Assembly (NCBI GenBank): GCA_024734495.1
Contig: JALMQS010000818.1
Location: 520,846-584,845 of the forward strand
DNA: 64,000 nucleotides
Direction: 5' to 3'
From: Forficula auricularia
Taxonomy: Eukaryota > Arthropoda > Insecta > Dermaptera > Forficulidae
Below are positions 9,408 through 19,352 of this stretch, in pieces. Position numbers and translations under genes: made by a program. The number at the start of each line of letters is the position of its first letter. Positions within the stretch are counted from its first letter, which is position 1. The notes under the pieces were generated by a model that searched no databases, was not told where the DNA came from, and saw nothing but the letters and a program-made list of their open reading frames with translations.

Positions 9408-10748
9408 CGAGCCCCGTCCCATCTCAATTGGCCCACCAATATTTTTTCTTTTTAAATAAAATTATGCTAATTCACGGTAAATTTAATTTAAATATTTATT
9501 TTTATTATCATTTGGAACAACATTTAAAACATTTTATTGTAACATTTAACTTAAAATTATTTTTTAATTGTTAAAAACAAGGAAAATATAGAAAATCCAA
9601 AACCTTTACCACTGTGTGACGTCGCCTTTATTTTTAATTAGGGCTTGAATTCTTTTGGGCAACGTACTTATTAAGTTTTGACACTCATCTTGAGTGAAAG
9701 TATCCCAAATATTTTGAAGTTTGTCTTTTAATTCGACTACGTTTCTAGCTGGTTGTATTCGTAATAGCTTTTTCATTGGGTGCCAGAGTTTCTATTGGTG
9801 ACAAGTGGGGACTGTTTGCCACCCACTCCAAAAGTGGAACATTATGATCAGAAAGCCATTTTAAAGATTTTCTTGATGTATGGCAAAGAAAAGCCACTCT
9901 TGACATTAAAACAAAAGAAAAACCTGCTTAAATGGACTAAAAGTCACATTAATTGGACGAGTGATGAATGGAATAGTGTCCATTGGAGTGATGAGTCTCG
10001 TTTTGAAGTTTGTGTTGAGGACAATTGAAGCAGAGTTATTCGTCAGAAAAATGAAGCTTTCAATTCAGATTGTTTAAAAAAGAAAGTAAAATTTCCTGCT
10101 TCAGTTATGGTATGGGGTTCAATGTCTGCTAGAGGTGTTGGAAAACTTCACTTCATTGATGTAATTGTAAACACCAATAAATATTTAGAGATTTTAAAAA
10201 ATCGTTACTTCCAACATTGGCAGATGCATTGCAGAATAATAATAATTTTGTGTTCCAACAAGACACATACATCAAGAAAATCTTTAAAATGGCTTTCTGA
10301 TCATAATGTTCCAGTTTTGGAGTGGGTGGCAGTCCCGACTTGTCACCAATAGAAACTCTTTGGCACACAATGAAAAAGCTATTACGAATAAAACCAGCTA
10401 GAAACGTAGTCGAATTAAAACACGAACTTCAAAATATTCGGGATACTTTCACTCAAGATGAGTGTCAAAACTTTATAAGTACGTTGTCCAAAAGAATTCA
10501 AGCGGTAATTAAAAATAATGGTGACATCACACAGTGGTAAATGTCTTGGATTTTGTATGTTTTCCTTGTTTTTAACAATTAAAAAATAATTTTAAGTTAA
10601 ATGTTACAATAAAATGTTTTAAATTGTTTAAAATGTTGTTCCAAATGATAATAAAAATAAATATTTAAATTAAATTTACCGTGAATTAGCATAATTTTAT
10701 TTAAAAAGAAAAAATATTGGTGGGCCAATTGAGATGGGACGGGGCTCG
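9408..10748 (+). mobile_element. Tc1-like element rearranged into a foldback
   Basis: Flanked by TA at 9406-9407 and 10749-10750. Terminal inverted repeats begin CGAGCCCCGTCCCATCTC. The inversion is far longer than a normal Tc1 terminus: about 470 bp on the left (9408 to about 9876) is an inverted copy of the right side (about 10265-10748), including the transposase C-terminal coding region. The N-terminal helix-turn-helix half is absent, apparently replaced by this inverted duplication. Only a loop of about 390 bp is single copy. Confidence 0.85.
9950..10540 (+). pseudogene. Tc1-type DDE transposase, C-terminal half
   Basis: Frames 9780-10028, 10107-10352 and 10322-10540 together give the catalytic half of a Tc1/mariner-superfamily transposase. 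Visible are HWSDESRFEV with the first metal-binding Asp, VMVWGSMSARGVGKLHFID, and SPDLSPIETLWHTMKK with the last catalytic acidic residue. The C-terminus is LSKRIQAVIKNNGDITQW and a stop. A stop at 10026-10028 and frameshifts near 10250-10330 break it, and the DNA-binding N-terminus is missing. It would normally cut and paste the element at TA sites; this copy cannot. Confidence 0.85.
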
Positions 10749-10859
10749 TACTCACCTTTAAAAATGGTCACATATGGACTCCCTTTCATTTTAAAATTAA
10801 TTAAATTAAAAATAAATATCCTAATTTTATTTAAAAAGAGCTTTACAGGGACATCTCAC

Positions 10860-11000
10860 ACCCCATGATAAAAAATATTTGTTTTTTGAATCCACAACAA
10901 ATTTGACTCTCCCCAAATCATCCATTGAAATTTTAATAAAAATTTCGATCTCGGGAAAAATAAATACCACACATAAATTTTAACTTTGTATCTTATTTAG
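10860..11000. other. Dispersed repeat fragment
   Basis: Resembles the tract at about 25320-25510: a poorly conserved block including AATTTTAATAAAAATTTCG and, after the palindrome, an ACAGACATTGTA word at 11350. It is probably one repeat split by the palindrome at 11001-11247. Confidence 0.35.
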
Positions 11001-11247
11001 TTAATAAAGTAAAGGGTGTAGTTTCATAGTGAATGAAATAAAACTCAAAGAGGTTTATACAAACTCAATATATTTCGGATTATTAGTCCATCATCAGGAG
11101 TTTACAGATTACATACTAAACTGAGCTTAGTTTGTAATCTGTAAACTCCTGATGATGGACTAATTTTCCGAAATATATTGAGTTTGTATAAACCTCTTTG
11201 AGTTTTATTTCATTCACTGTGGAACTACACACCCTTTACTTTATTAA
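11001..11247. repeat. Palindromic element with hammerhead-like motif in each arm
   Basis: Arms of about 120 bp are near-identical inverted copies centred near 11122. On the plus strand AAACTC (11143-11148), CTGATGA (11149-11155), a GGA/TCC stem, GAAA (11170-11173), TATATT, GAGTTT (11180-11185) form a compact type I hammerhead layout. The minus strand has the same order at 11103-11061. A single-copy tail after the right arm (ATGTTTCACC then ACACCA) is shared with the palindromes at 33725-34027 and 59150-59480. Confidence 0.65.
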
Positions 11248-11833
11248 TTAATATCATGTTTCACCTAAAACCTACACCACTTTCCCTAAGTAAAATATCT
11301 TATTTAGCTTAAGAGCTACTATGGTCTGATAGAAAGACAGACAGAAAAACAGACATTGTATCGACACTAACTGATTCTAGTTTTACATTAATTTTGAAGG
11401 AACCCAAAAATTGAAGAAAAATGGAAAACTTTTTCAAGACTTTTGGTACGCTTTCCGTGAATTTTAGTGATTTGACAATTTTTATACCATCAAACGGTTA
11501 AGCTATAAAGTTAAGACTTGACTTAGCTAGGTAGTTTATTAGTATAAACTCGAGTCCCAAATTTCCGCTTATTAGGTACAACAGTTTGATAGATTTTCAT
11601 ATAACAATTCGATTCGTTCTGAAGCTAAAAAGCCCAAAATCTTATCACTTGTTCATTTTGAAAATATAAATATTTTGGCATCAGAAGAAACTTTCTTCGA
11701 CCTTTCATTCCAGTCTCTGAGCCACTTAGATTGTAGTACTGGATCTGGATTGGAGGTAAACCAGAAGCACTAAAATAGTATAATTGAAAAGTTTTTGTTT
11801 TGCCGAGAGTAGCAGAGTTGTTGATTAAAAAGG

Positions 11834-11871
11834 ACTGATGATGAAGACCAAGTCTTCGAAACTATACTCTC
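11834..11871 (+). ncRNA. Hammerhead ribozyme-like motif
   Basis: CTGATGA at 11835-11841 is followed by a perfect 6-bp stem II (GAAGAC 11843-11848 with GTCTTC 11852-11857, loop CAA), then GAAA at 11858-11861 and C-TATA-CTC. In the sister copy at 14037 the last triplet is GTC, so the cleavage-site G appears mutated to C here. It lies in a repeat also marked by TTTGCCGAGAGTAGCAGAG upstream. Confidence 0.6.
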
Positions 11872-11984
11872 AAACAAATAAATAATATATAAATAATATA
11901 TACAGATAAATCATCTCGATATATATGTGTGTATGTTTATTTGCATCAAGCAGAGGACAACCTCTTTGTTTCTCTTTGTGGCTA

Positions 11985-12640
11985 AAATAGTATGTTATAG
12001 GAGTTCGAGACAGCTTATCATTCTTGTTGATCTACGAAAAAATCTTTTGTATTTCTACAGAGTGACAACTTCTGCCTACTAAATTTTTTAATAAAAAAAT
12101 GTTAATAATGAAATTAATTTCGAATAAAAATTATTGTTTTGATAATATTAATAAAAAGAATATTGAGATAAATTTTTTCTCATTATAAAAACATATATTT
12201 AGCAAAAAAACGATTTCAAGAAATAGAGTTGGAATTCTTCACTAGTACTTTTGTTATATTCTGTTGGCTGCAAATAACCTTTTATTTTTATATTCATGAA
12301 TAACTAATTAACTAGAATGTCAAATCTATTGAAAAATGTATCATTCGATTCATAAAAGTTGAATTATTGATCTATATAAATTTATTGAAAATGGTATAAT
12401 TTGTATAGAAGTTATAGCCCTTTTAAAAGCTCGGTCCATTTTAGTACTTCCATGTTAAAAGGACAATTTTCAATAATTTATTTCTCGGTAATGGGACCTA
12501 CGATGAACTTCAAATTTCGGGAATAAATATTTAATACATCAATGATTCGATGGTATAAATTTGAGAATTTTCTTATAAAAATGATAAACAGTCTCGAACC
12601 TCCTTAAGTGAATTACCTCCTTGAATACATTATTTTAAAC
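11985..12640 (+). repeat. Dispersed repeat, copy 1 (Penelope-like context)
   Basis: About 650 bp reappear in opposite orientation at 22945-24115, there interrupted by a LINE. The hammerhead-like motif at 11834 and the CAAGCAGAGGACAACCTC block lie just upstream. No ORF is present. The family is inferred to be a non-autonomous retroelement from this association. Confidence 0.6.
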
Positions 12641-13425
12641 AGCTATTCAATTACGATTTACTACTAAAATAAACGTTGAAAGACAGCTTAAATAAATAAA
12701 ATTATATATTTAATTGAAAAAGATTTTCTTTTGCCGAGAGTAGCCAGAGTTGTTGATTCATAAAGTGAACTTAATGGGGTTGTCCTTTGCTTGATGCAAA
12801 TAATCATATACCCACATATATATTCAAAATATAAATATGAATATAGGTATATATGTTTAAGACTATAGTTTCGAAGTTTTGAACTTCGAAATAGTTTATC
12901 TATTATTTCTCATTGGGTCAATTACTCGATTTGATATAGAAAATTCCTTTTATTGTCATAGCAAGTTAGCCACTTATATTTGCCATATATAAGTAGGTAT
13001 ATGTTTATTTACATCAAGCATAGTAGATACTTTTTGATTTATTTCTACAGATATGAAATATATTCTATATAGGTCGTTGAAATAAAATGCTATTCCCACA
13101 GATTATAAAGAAGAGAAACGTTATTTTGGAACATGAATATCGTTGCCAATCATCAAATGCGAATATTAAAAATGTTCTTAGGTGTGCTCGAAAGTGTAAT
13201 GCGTTGACCTAATTCAGGGATGGCATAATTAAGTAATAGAGCATTAGTAATATGGAACAGAAATTCAACATTTATTCAATGGCACATCAAAAAGAATGAG
13301 AAAACAAGTCTAAACTTGTATCAAAAGCTTATCTATCTATACTAATTAATCTTAATAGAATACTTGTAGTATGTGGTCGTAATCACCATTCTCGAGAATG
13401 GCCGTCAAACTTGTGACATTATGTA
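12641..13425. other. Non-coding DNA with repeat termini
   Basis: Contains TTTTGCCGAGAGTAGCCAGA near 12732, the CTTTGCTTGATGCAAATAA block at 12785, and a second CATCAAGCA block near 13012. On the minus strand of 12860-12900 a word GAAACTATAGTC follows a hairpin, a decayed relative of the hammerhead motif. No gene is seen. Confidence 0.4.
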
Positions 13426-13427
13426 AT

Positions 13428-13982
13428 AATATAGGATCGGGCAGAGTATCTTGCTTATTTATAAATTCAATTAAGAAAATAGATACGTAGATATATATAT
13501 TTAATTCTCTGAACAGCATAAAGTACAACGTTCAAATTTTATGTTTACGCAGTTTTAAAAATGATAGTTTATATCAGGTAGATGGCGTATACACTGGGTA
13601 AATCAAACTCGGAAGTTTCGTTTAACTCTTTCCAGCATATCGACGGATATGTTTGCGACAACTTGACGAATGTTGTTCTTCAGGTGACCCAGGGTCCTAG
13701 AACGATCGTTGTAGACAAGTGATTTTTGATAGCCCCATAAAAAATAGTCCCTAGGGCCTAAATCAGGAGACCGTGCTGGCCAGTGCAGAACGCCCCTCAA
13801 GGAGATGATGTAGTGTATTGAGAATAATGGACGCCATCTGCCTGATATCATCTTTAAAACTGTGTAAACATTAAATTTAAATTTTGTACTTGATGCTATT
13901 CAAAGAATTAAATATATATCTGCGTTACTTTTTTCTTAATTGAATTTCTAAATAAGCAAAGTGGGCTGTCCCACCCTATATT
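13428..13982 (-). mobile_element. Foldback element with DDE transposase core remnant
   Basis: Long inverted arms, about 150 bp each with mismatches, begin ATAGGATCGGGCAG on the left and end CCACCCTATATT on the right. They continue through GCTTATTT and AATTCAATTAAGAAAA blocks. The centre holds the transposase fragment at 13603-13851. The architecture matches the other foldback DDE elements in this window. Confidence 0.65.
13603..13851 (-). pseudogene. DDE transposase C-terminal fragment
   Basis: Encodes LHWPARSPDLGPRDYFLWGY, containing the final catalytic Asp context (SPDL..DYFLWG), followed by KSLVYNDRSRTLGHLKNNI and an amphipathic end. This is the signature of the insect Tc1/mariner-superfamily transposases often annotated as DDE superfamily endonuclease. 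The first two catalytic residues and the DNA-binding domain are missing. Confidence 0.8.
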
Positions 13983-14033
13983 GTATTCATTTATTTGTAT
14001 CCAAAAGACATACCAATGTGAAACAATTGTAAT

Positions 14034-14075
14034 AGACTGATGAAAAGGGCAAAGCCCTCGAAACTATAGTCTCGT
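14034..14075 (+). ncRNA. Hammerhead ribozyme-like motif (best copy)
   Basis: CTGATGA (14037-14043) is followed by stem II AGGGC (14046-14050) with GCCCT (14054-14058) closed by AAA, then GAAA (14060-14063). Stem III would be AC/GT around TATA, giving the canonical cleavage triplet GTC at 14069-14071. All core nucleotides of the hammerhead consensus are present. Stem I is short and imperfect (GA before the core, TC after). A decayed second copy is at 14168-14210. Confidence 0.7.
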
Positions 14076-14167
14076 TATAAATAAAATTTATAATTTCAGC
14101 AGAAGACACTCTTTTATTGTATCCTTCAATATTGTCCATTAGTCCATTACTACACGTTGAGTCTTAT

Positions 14168-14212
14168 GTACTCCTGATGATGAATTTAACCACCCGAATA
14201 ATATTGAGGCTT
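14168..14212 (+). ncRNA. Degenerate hammerhead-like motif
   Basis: ACTC, CTGATGA (14174-14180), a weak stem, then CCGAATAATATT and GAGG follow the order of the 11143 copy, but the GAAA box is damaged. Probably a decayed copy. Confidence 0.4.
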
Positions 14213-14329
14213 ATAACAACATTTTAAAATCTTTTATTTCTGAGAAACACCACAAAAACTCACCTTAATTTTAATTTACTACATATTTATAGCCCCTCGT
14301 TCGAATTCTAGCCCCTCGTTCGGATCTCC

Positions 14330-14617
14330 GGGAAAGGGCAACCCGAGGAGAGACCATCATAAAGGGAAAAATAAATAATGACTTTCTACGAGTCGGAGCA
14401 TGGAATGTTAGGACGCTAAGGGAGTAGATAAACTAGTGAATTTAAAGCGGGAAATGGATAGACACAAATTGGACTTTATTGGGATAAGTGAAATGAGATA
14501 TCCAGAAGAGGGAGATTTTTGGTTTGAAAACAGCCATAGAATCATTCACACGGGGGGGGGGGGGGGCAGAATGGGAGGGGGGGCAGAATGGGAGGGCGGG
14601 AGTGGGCATTATTATGA
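14330..14617 (+). pseudogene. RTE-like LINE: start of endonuclease domain
   Basis: Encodes RVGAWNVRTLRE and, after a break, DFIGISEMRYPEEGDFWFEN, the N-terminal motifs of an apurinic-type endonuclease/exonuclease/phosphatase domain of the craniofacial-development-protein-2 style found in many arthropod LINEs. A poly-G run (14552-14566) and a shift disrupt the frame. Reading stops where a repeat is inserted at about 14618; the domain resumes near 15196. Confidence 0.8.
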
Positions 14618-15195
14618 ATAAAATAAACTGCAACGGATCGTTGCTAAACTTTATCCAAATTCATTTGAAATATTAATATGTTCTAGAGTAAAGTACTTTA
14701 AAATATAATTTTACTAAAAACTTTATTTAACCTTATTTGTGGTCCCCAAGGTACTTAATTAGGATCTTAAATTTCATAAAAATTGGTTAAGTCATTTTCA
14801 AGATATTTAGAAAAAACTAAAAAAGTACTTAAATAAAGTACAAATGTTTGTGGGCCGATATGTACCAAAAACTAATCAGCGCTTCATTTTGTTAAAAGAA
14901 TGCTAGGTTTTCAATTTCATTTCAATCGGTGCAACGGTGTGGAAAAAATCGTGGGCCAAAAAACGATAACATACATCCATCCATACATCCGCACGCACTA
15001 AATGAAAAAATCGCACTTTTTGGCCTCTCGACGAGACCCCTTGTAATTTTTGGCAAAACCGTCACGTGCTAAAATTCAACCTAATTGAATACTACAATTT
15101 GTGACTTTAATTGAGTCCATGGGTTCCGTAGTCTTTACCTGAGGACCCTTTGAAGCCACGCTTGCCCCGAGAGCGATTACAATACTTTACCCATG
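14618..15195. mobile_element. Repeat inserted in the LINE endonuclease
   Basis: Splits the endonuclease ORF. Its left end (ACTGCAACGGATCGTTG, 14628-14644) equals the terminal block of the minisatellite-bearing elements at 22092 and 40821 (both inverted). The part 14690-14880 is an inverted relative of 18015-18240 (AAGTACTTTA, GTACCTTG and TTTTTGGTACATATCGG-like words). No ORF is present. Confidence 0.55.
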
Positions 15196-17830
15196 CTTTG
15201 CATTGGATAAAGTAAAAATAGGAGCAAGGGTAAAGAATTATCTACAGGTAAGCAAGAGGATTGTTATGATCACAGTGGATTCGAAACCGAAAGATACTGT
15301 GATAATCCAGGTATACATGCCTACTACATCACATGAGGACCAAGAAATAGAAGAAATGTACGAACAAATTGAAGACCTCATGAAGCGCGTTAAAGGGGAT
15401 GAAAATTTAATAATTATGGGGGATTGGAATGCAAGAGTAGGAAAAGGCAAAGAAGGAAATGTGGTGGGCGAACACGGTCTAGGAAATAGGAATGAAAGGG
15501 GCGAAAGATTAATTGAATTTTGCAGTAAGCACAGTCTAGTACTAGCAAACACACTCTTCCAACACCATCCAAGAAGGATCTACACGTGGAAAATGCCAAC
15601 AGACAAGGCGAGATCTCAAATAGATTACATATTAGTCAAACAAAAAATTCAGAAATCAAGTAAAGGACTGTAAAAGCTATCCTGGGGCTGATATATTTAG
15701 TGATCACAATCTAATTGCGATGAAATGCCAACTAAAATTTAAAAATCTAATAAAAAAGGGGGTTGGGAAAAAACTGGGATATATCTAAATTAAAAAATAA
15801 GGAAACCCAAAAACTCTTCGAAAACGTAATGAATAAGAAACTGGAAGAAAAAACACCCACAAATAATAAACAAGAAGAAATCGAAAAAGAATGGAATGAT
15901 ATGAAATCAAGCCTGGCCGAAACAGCCAACGAAGTCCTTCAATCAAAGAAAAACGAAATTAAAAAGCCATGGGTAACAGACAAAATACTGCAACTGATTG
16001 ACGAACGAAGAAAATTTAAGAACAGAAAAGACGAAGAAGGGAAAGAAACATATAAAAAATTAAGATGGAAAGTTATAAGAGAATGTAGAAAAGCAAAAGA
16101 AAAAATGATTCAAGAAAAATGTAAAGAAGTCAACGAAAATCTAGTATTGGGAAAAGTTGATGTAGCCTATATGGCAATAAAAAGAAATTTTCAAGAAGAC
16201 AAGACAAAAAGCAAGAACATAAGAGATGAAGGAGCCCACATTATTCTAAACGAAAACGAACATGCAAATAGATGGAAGGAATACCTAGAAGAACTCTATG
16301 GAGAAGAAAAAACAATGAACCCAATAGAAGAAGAAGAATCTGTGGACGAAAACGAATTAGGGGACCTCATACTCAGGTCAGAATTCGAGACAGCTTTGAA
16401 GGAACTAAAAAATAATAGAGCACCCGGAATAGACAATATACAAGCTGAAATCCTAAAGAACTCTGGTGAAAAGACACGTGACAAACTTTTTGAACTAATT
16501 AGCAAAATCTATAAATTGGGAATTATCCCAAAAGATTTCCAAAAAACAAAATAGTCACACTTCCCAAAAAAGACAGGCGCGGATAAATGTGAAAATTTCA
16601 GGACCATTAGCCTAACTTCACATGCCTCCAAAATCCTAACCAAAATAATCCAAAGAAGAATAGAACAAAGAGTTGAAGAAAATCTGGGGGAAGACCAGTT
16701 CGGCTTTAGAAGAAACAGAGGCACCCGAGAAGCAATTCTCTCTCTTAGACTAATAATAGAAAGGGCTTTTATCAGGGAAGAATCTGTCTACATCGGATTC
16801 ATAGACCTAGAAAAAGCATTCGATAACGTCAATTGGGAAATTATGTTTAAAATCTTAAAACAGGCGGGAATAAAATTCAAGAGAGAAGACTAATCTACAA
16901 TCTATATCAAAACCAGACGGCAATTATAAATATTGGAGATGAGCAAAGAGAAGCCAAAATAAAAAAAGGTGTAAGACAAGGATGTGTGCTGTCACCCATG
17001 ATTTTCAACTTATACATAGAAGAAGCGATTAAAGAATTCAAAGACAAAATTGATACAGGTATCGAAATCCAAGGTCAAAAGATCGCTATGTTAAGATTTG
17101 CCGATGACATTGCCCTTCTAGGAAGCAATAAAAAGAATTAGAGGACGCCCTGAATGGAATTAACCAAATCCTAATAGAAGAAATCAAAATGAAAATAAAC
17201 AAGAATAAAACCAAGGTCCTAGTATGTACAAAAAAAGAACAAACGAGACAGGAATGCATCAAAATTAACCAAGAAAACCTAGAAGGAGTTAAGGAATTCC
17301 GCTATCTAGGAAGTAAAATAACATGGGATGGGAGGAGCGAAAACGAAATTAAATCAAGAATTGCCCAAGCAAAAATGGGGTTTAATTCAAAACAAAAACT
17401 ACTATGCTCCTCCTCAATCAGCTTAGAAAACAGGAAGATGCTATTGAAGACATATGTATGGAGCATAGCCATGTACGGGTGTGAAACCTGGACAATTAGA
17501 GAAGAGGAGAGAAAGAGATTAGAGGCTTTCGAAATGTGGTGCTACAGAAGAATGATGAATATCAAATGGATGGATAAAATTACAAATGAAGAAGTTCTTG
17601 GAAGAATCGGAGAAAGAAGAACCTTGTGGAAGAATCTGAAGAAGAGAAGAGGTCAGATGATGGGACCCACACTGAGACATGGGGGACTGCTTAGGGATAT
17701 CTTGGAGGGGGAGGTGGGAAATAAAAGGGGAAGAGAGGTCAAACAGCTGGCAGGGGACAGAGTCGAGTGGAGACAGATTGTTGCATCAAACCAGTCTTAG
17801 GACTGTATACTCAATAATGATGATGACACG
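15196..17830 (+). pseudogene. RTE-like LINE: endonuclease rest and reverse transcriptase
   Basis: Frame 15203-15673 completes the endonuclease (VIIQVYMPTTSHEDQEIEE, LIIMGDWNARVGKGKEG, RSQIDYILV). Frame 15763-16554 is a lysine/glutamate-rich linker leading to NNRAPGIDNIQAEILKNSG. The palm region 16555-17150 shows DQFGFRRNRGTREAI, GFIDLEKAFDNV, GVRQGCVLSPMIFNLYI and the catalytic RFADDIALL in changing frames. Frame 17189-17800 is the thumb/C-terminus (EFRYLGSKITWDGRSENEI, SIAMYGCETWTIREEERKRL). The 3-prime end has an AATGATGATGA tail as in RTE-type LINEs. At least four frameshifts inactivate an otherwise full-length element, implying fairly recent insertion. Confidence 0.85.
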
Positions 17831-17904
17831 TTTATTATCATTGAGGTGGGGGAGCGGCAAAATATTGTTCGCTTACACTTAAATATCTAGAACCCTCTTT
17901 GAAC

Positions 17905-18306
17905 CCAACATCTTATATTATTAAATAATCAATTCTTGTATATATATATCATATAGAATCGGGTTCTCAAAAACGGCATTAATGATTTGCATGTAATTGA
18001 AAACCTACCATTATTTTAACAAAATGATTAATTTTTGGTACATATCGGTACACAAACATTAGTACTTTATTACTGTACTTTTTTAGTTTTTTTCTAAATA
18101 TCTTCAAAATTAAAAAAATGAATTTTGATCAAATTTAATATTCTAGTTAAGTACCTTGACGTCCACCAAAATGCTTATATAAACTTTTAAGTAAAATTAC
18201 ACTTTAAAGTACTTTACTCTGCAGTAAGCAAGTACTTTTTATTAAATTCTTTAAAATTTATTTATTTGGACTGTTTAACATAAATATCTTATCTTATCTT
18301 ATCTTA
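17905..18306. repeat. Helitron-like 5-prime fragment and (TTATC)n
   Basis: 17925-17990 repeats the Helitron-like 5-prime block (CAATTCTTGTATATATAT, then AATCGGGTTCTCAAAAACGG). 18015-18240 is an inverted relative of 14690-14880. A short TTATC pentanucleotide tract occupies 18286-18309. Confidence 0.5.
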
Positions 18307-18347
18307 TTATATTAAACGAGCAATTCTTGTATATATATATATATATA

Positions 18348-19264
18348 CGAGGATAAGTCAAAAATTACTTACTCTTTTCGTTCTACAACTTTGTTAAACT
18401 AAGATAGGTGTACAACAGATACATTATTTTTCGATATAGTCTCCACCTTTAGCAATGCACTTGGTCCAGCGAGCCACAATCTTCCGGATGCCTCCCTGGT
18501 AGAAGGTTTTCGGTTTGTCATGATGCCACTTTTTCACCGCATCCCGAACGTCTATGTCTGAGGCAAATCGACGACCTCTCAAAGCTTCCTTGAGCGGTCC
18601 AAAGAGTTGAAAGTCTGAGGGAGAGAGATCTGGGCTGTAGGGAGGGTGTTCCAGGACATCCAATAAACGTTGGCAGATGTCCAAACGTTCGGTTTTATTT
18701 GCTGCGGTGTCCATTCATGGTACTCATCGCGCACACACTTTACTGAATTTGAGTTCGTCGTGTATAATGTGATAGGCAGAACCGTGATTAATGTTTAAAG
18801 AAGATGCTACCTTATCTATGGTAGCTCGCCTATCTGCTGTAATCATCTCTTGAGCTTGCTGAATGTTGTCGTCAGTGGTCGAAATTGACGTTCGCCCACT
18901 TCCCTCTTTTTGTGTTACGCTCGTTCGGCCACTTTTAAACATTTCAATCAATAAAAAACGCTTTTACGAGATAAAGCACTTTCCCCGTATTGTGACAAAA
19001 GTCTCCGGTGAATTTCAGCACCTTTCACACCCTCTGACTATAAAAATCTGTCCACTCCTCATTGCTCCTCTTTGGTGCAATCTGATAGCGGAGCTGAGAT
19101 GCTTATGCTGTTGTAGCTAGACGACAACTGACGCGATCGTGATTAAATTCCGCACACGTGACCACAGACGCGCCAACTCAACGCATGCGCATGCGGCCAC
19201 CTCCTATCTTAGTTTAATAAAGTTGTAGAACGAAAAATGTAGGTAATTTTTGACTTATCCTTAG
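18348..19264 (-). mobile_element. mariner element with internal deletion
   Basis: Terminal inverted repeats share GAGGATAAGTCAAAAATTAC at the left and its complement at the right end. The transposase reads on the minus strand. 18951-18724 encodes the helix-turn-helix N-terminus (MIEMFKSGRTSV, DKVASSLNINHGSAYHIIH). 18714-18424 continues NKTERLDICQRLLDVLEH into PPYSPDLSPSDFQLFGPLK with the last catalytic Asp. The middle with the first two catalytic Asp residues is deleted, and stops separate the halves. It sits in the Helitron-like element. Confidence 0.9.
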
Positions 19265-19352
19265 AGTCGGTTTCTCGAAAACGGCTCTAACGATTTCGAT
19301 GAAATTCAAGGTTTAGGGGGTTTTTGGGTTGACAATTCGACAAATAATGTTA

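Noticed and set aside
15238..15599. Antisense ORFs over the LINE endonuclease
   Set aside because: Shadows of the plus-strand coding frame.
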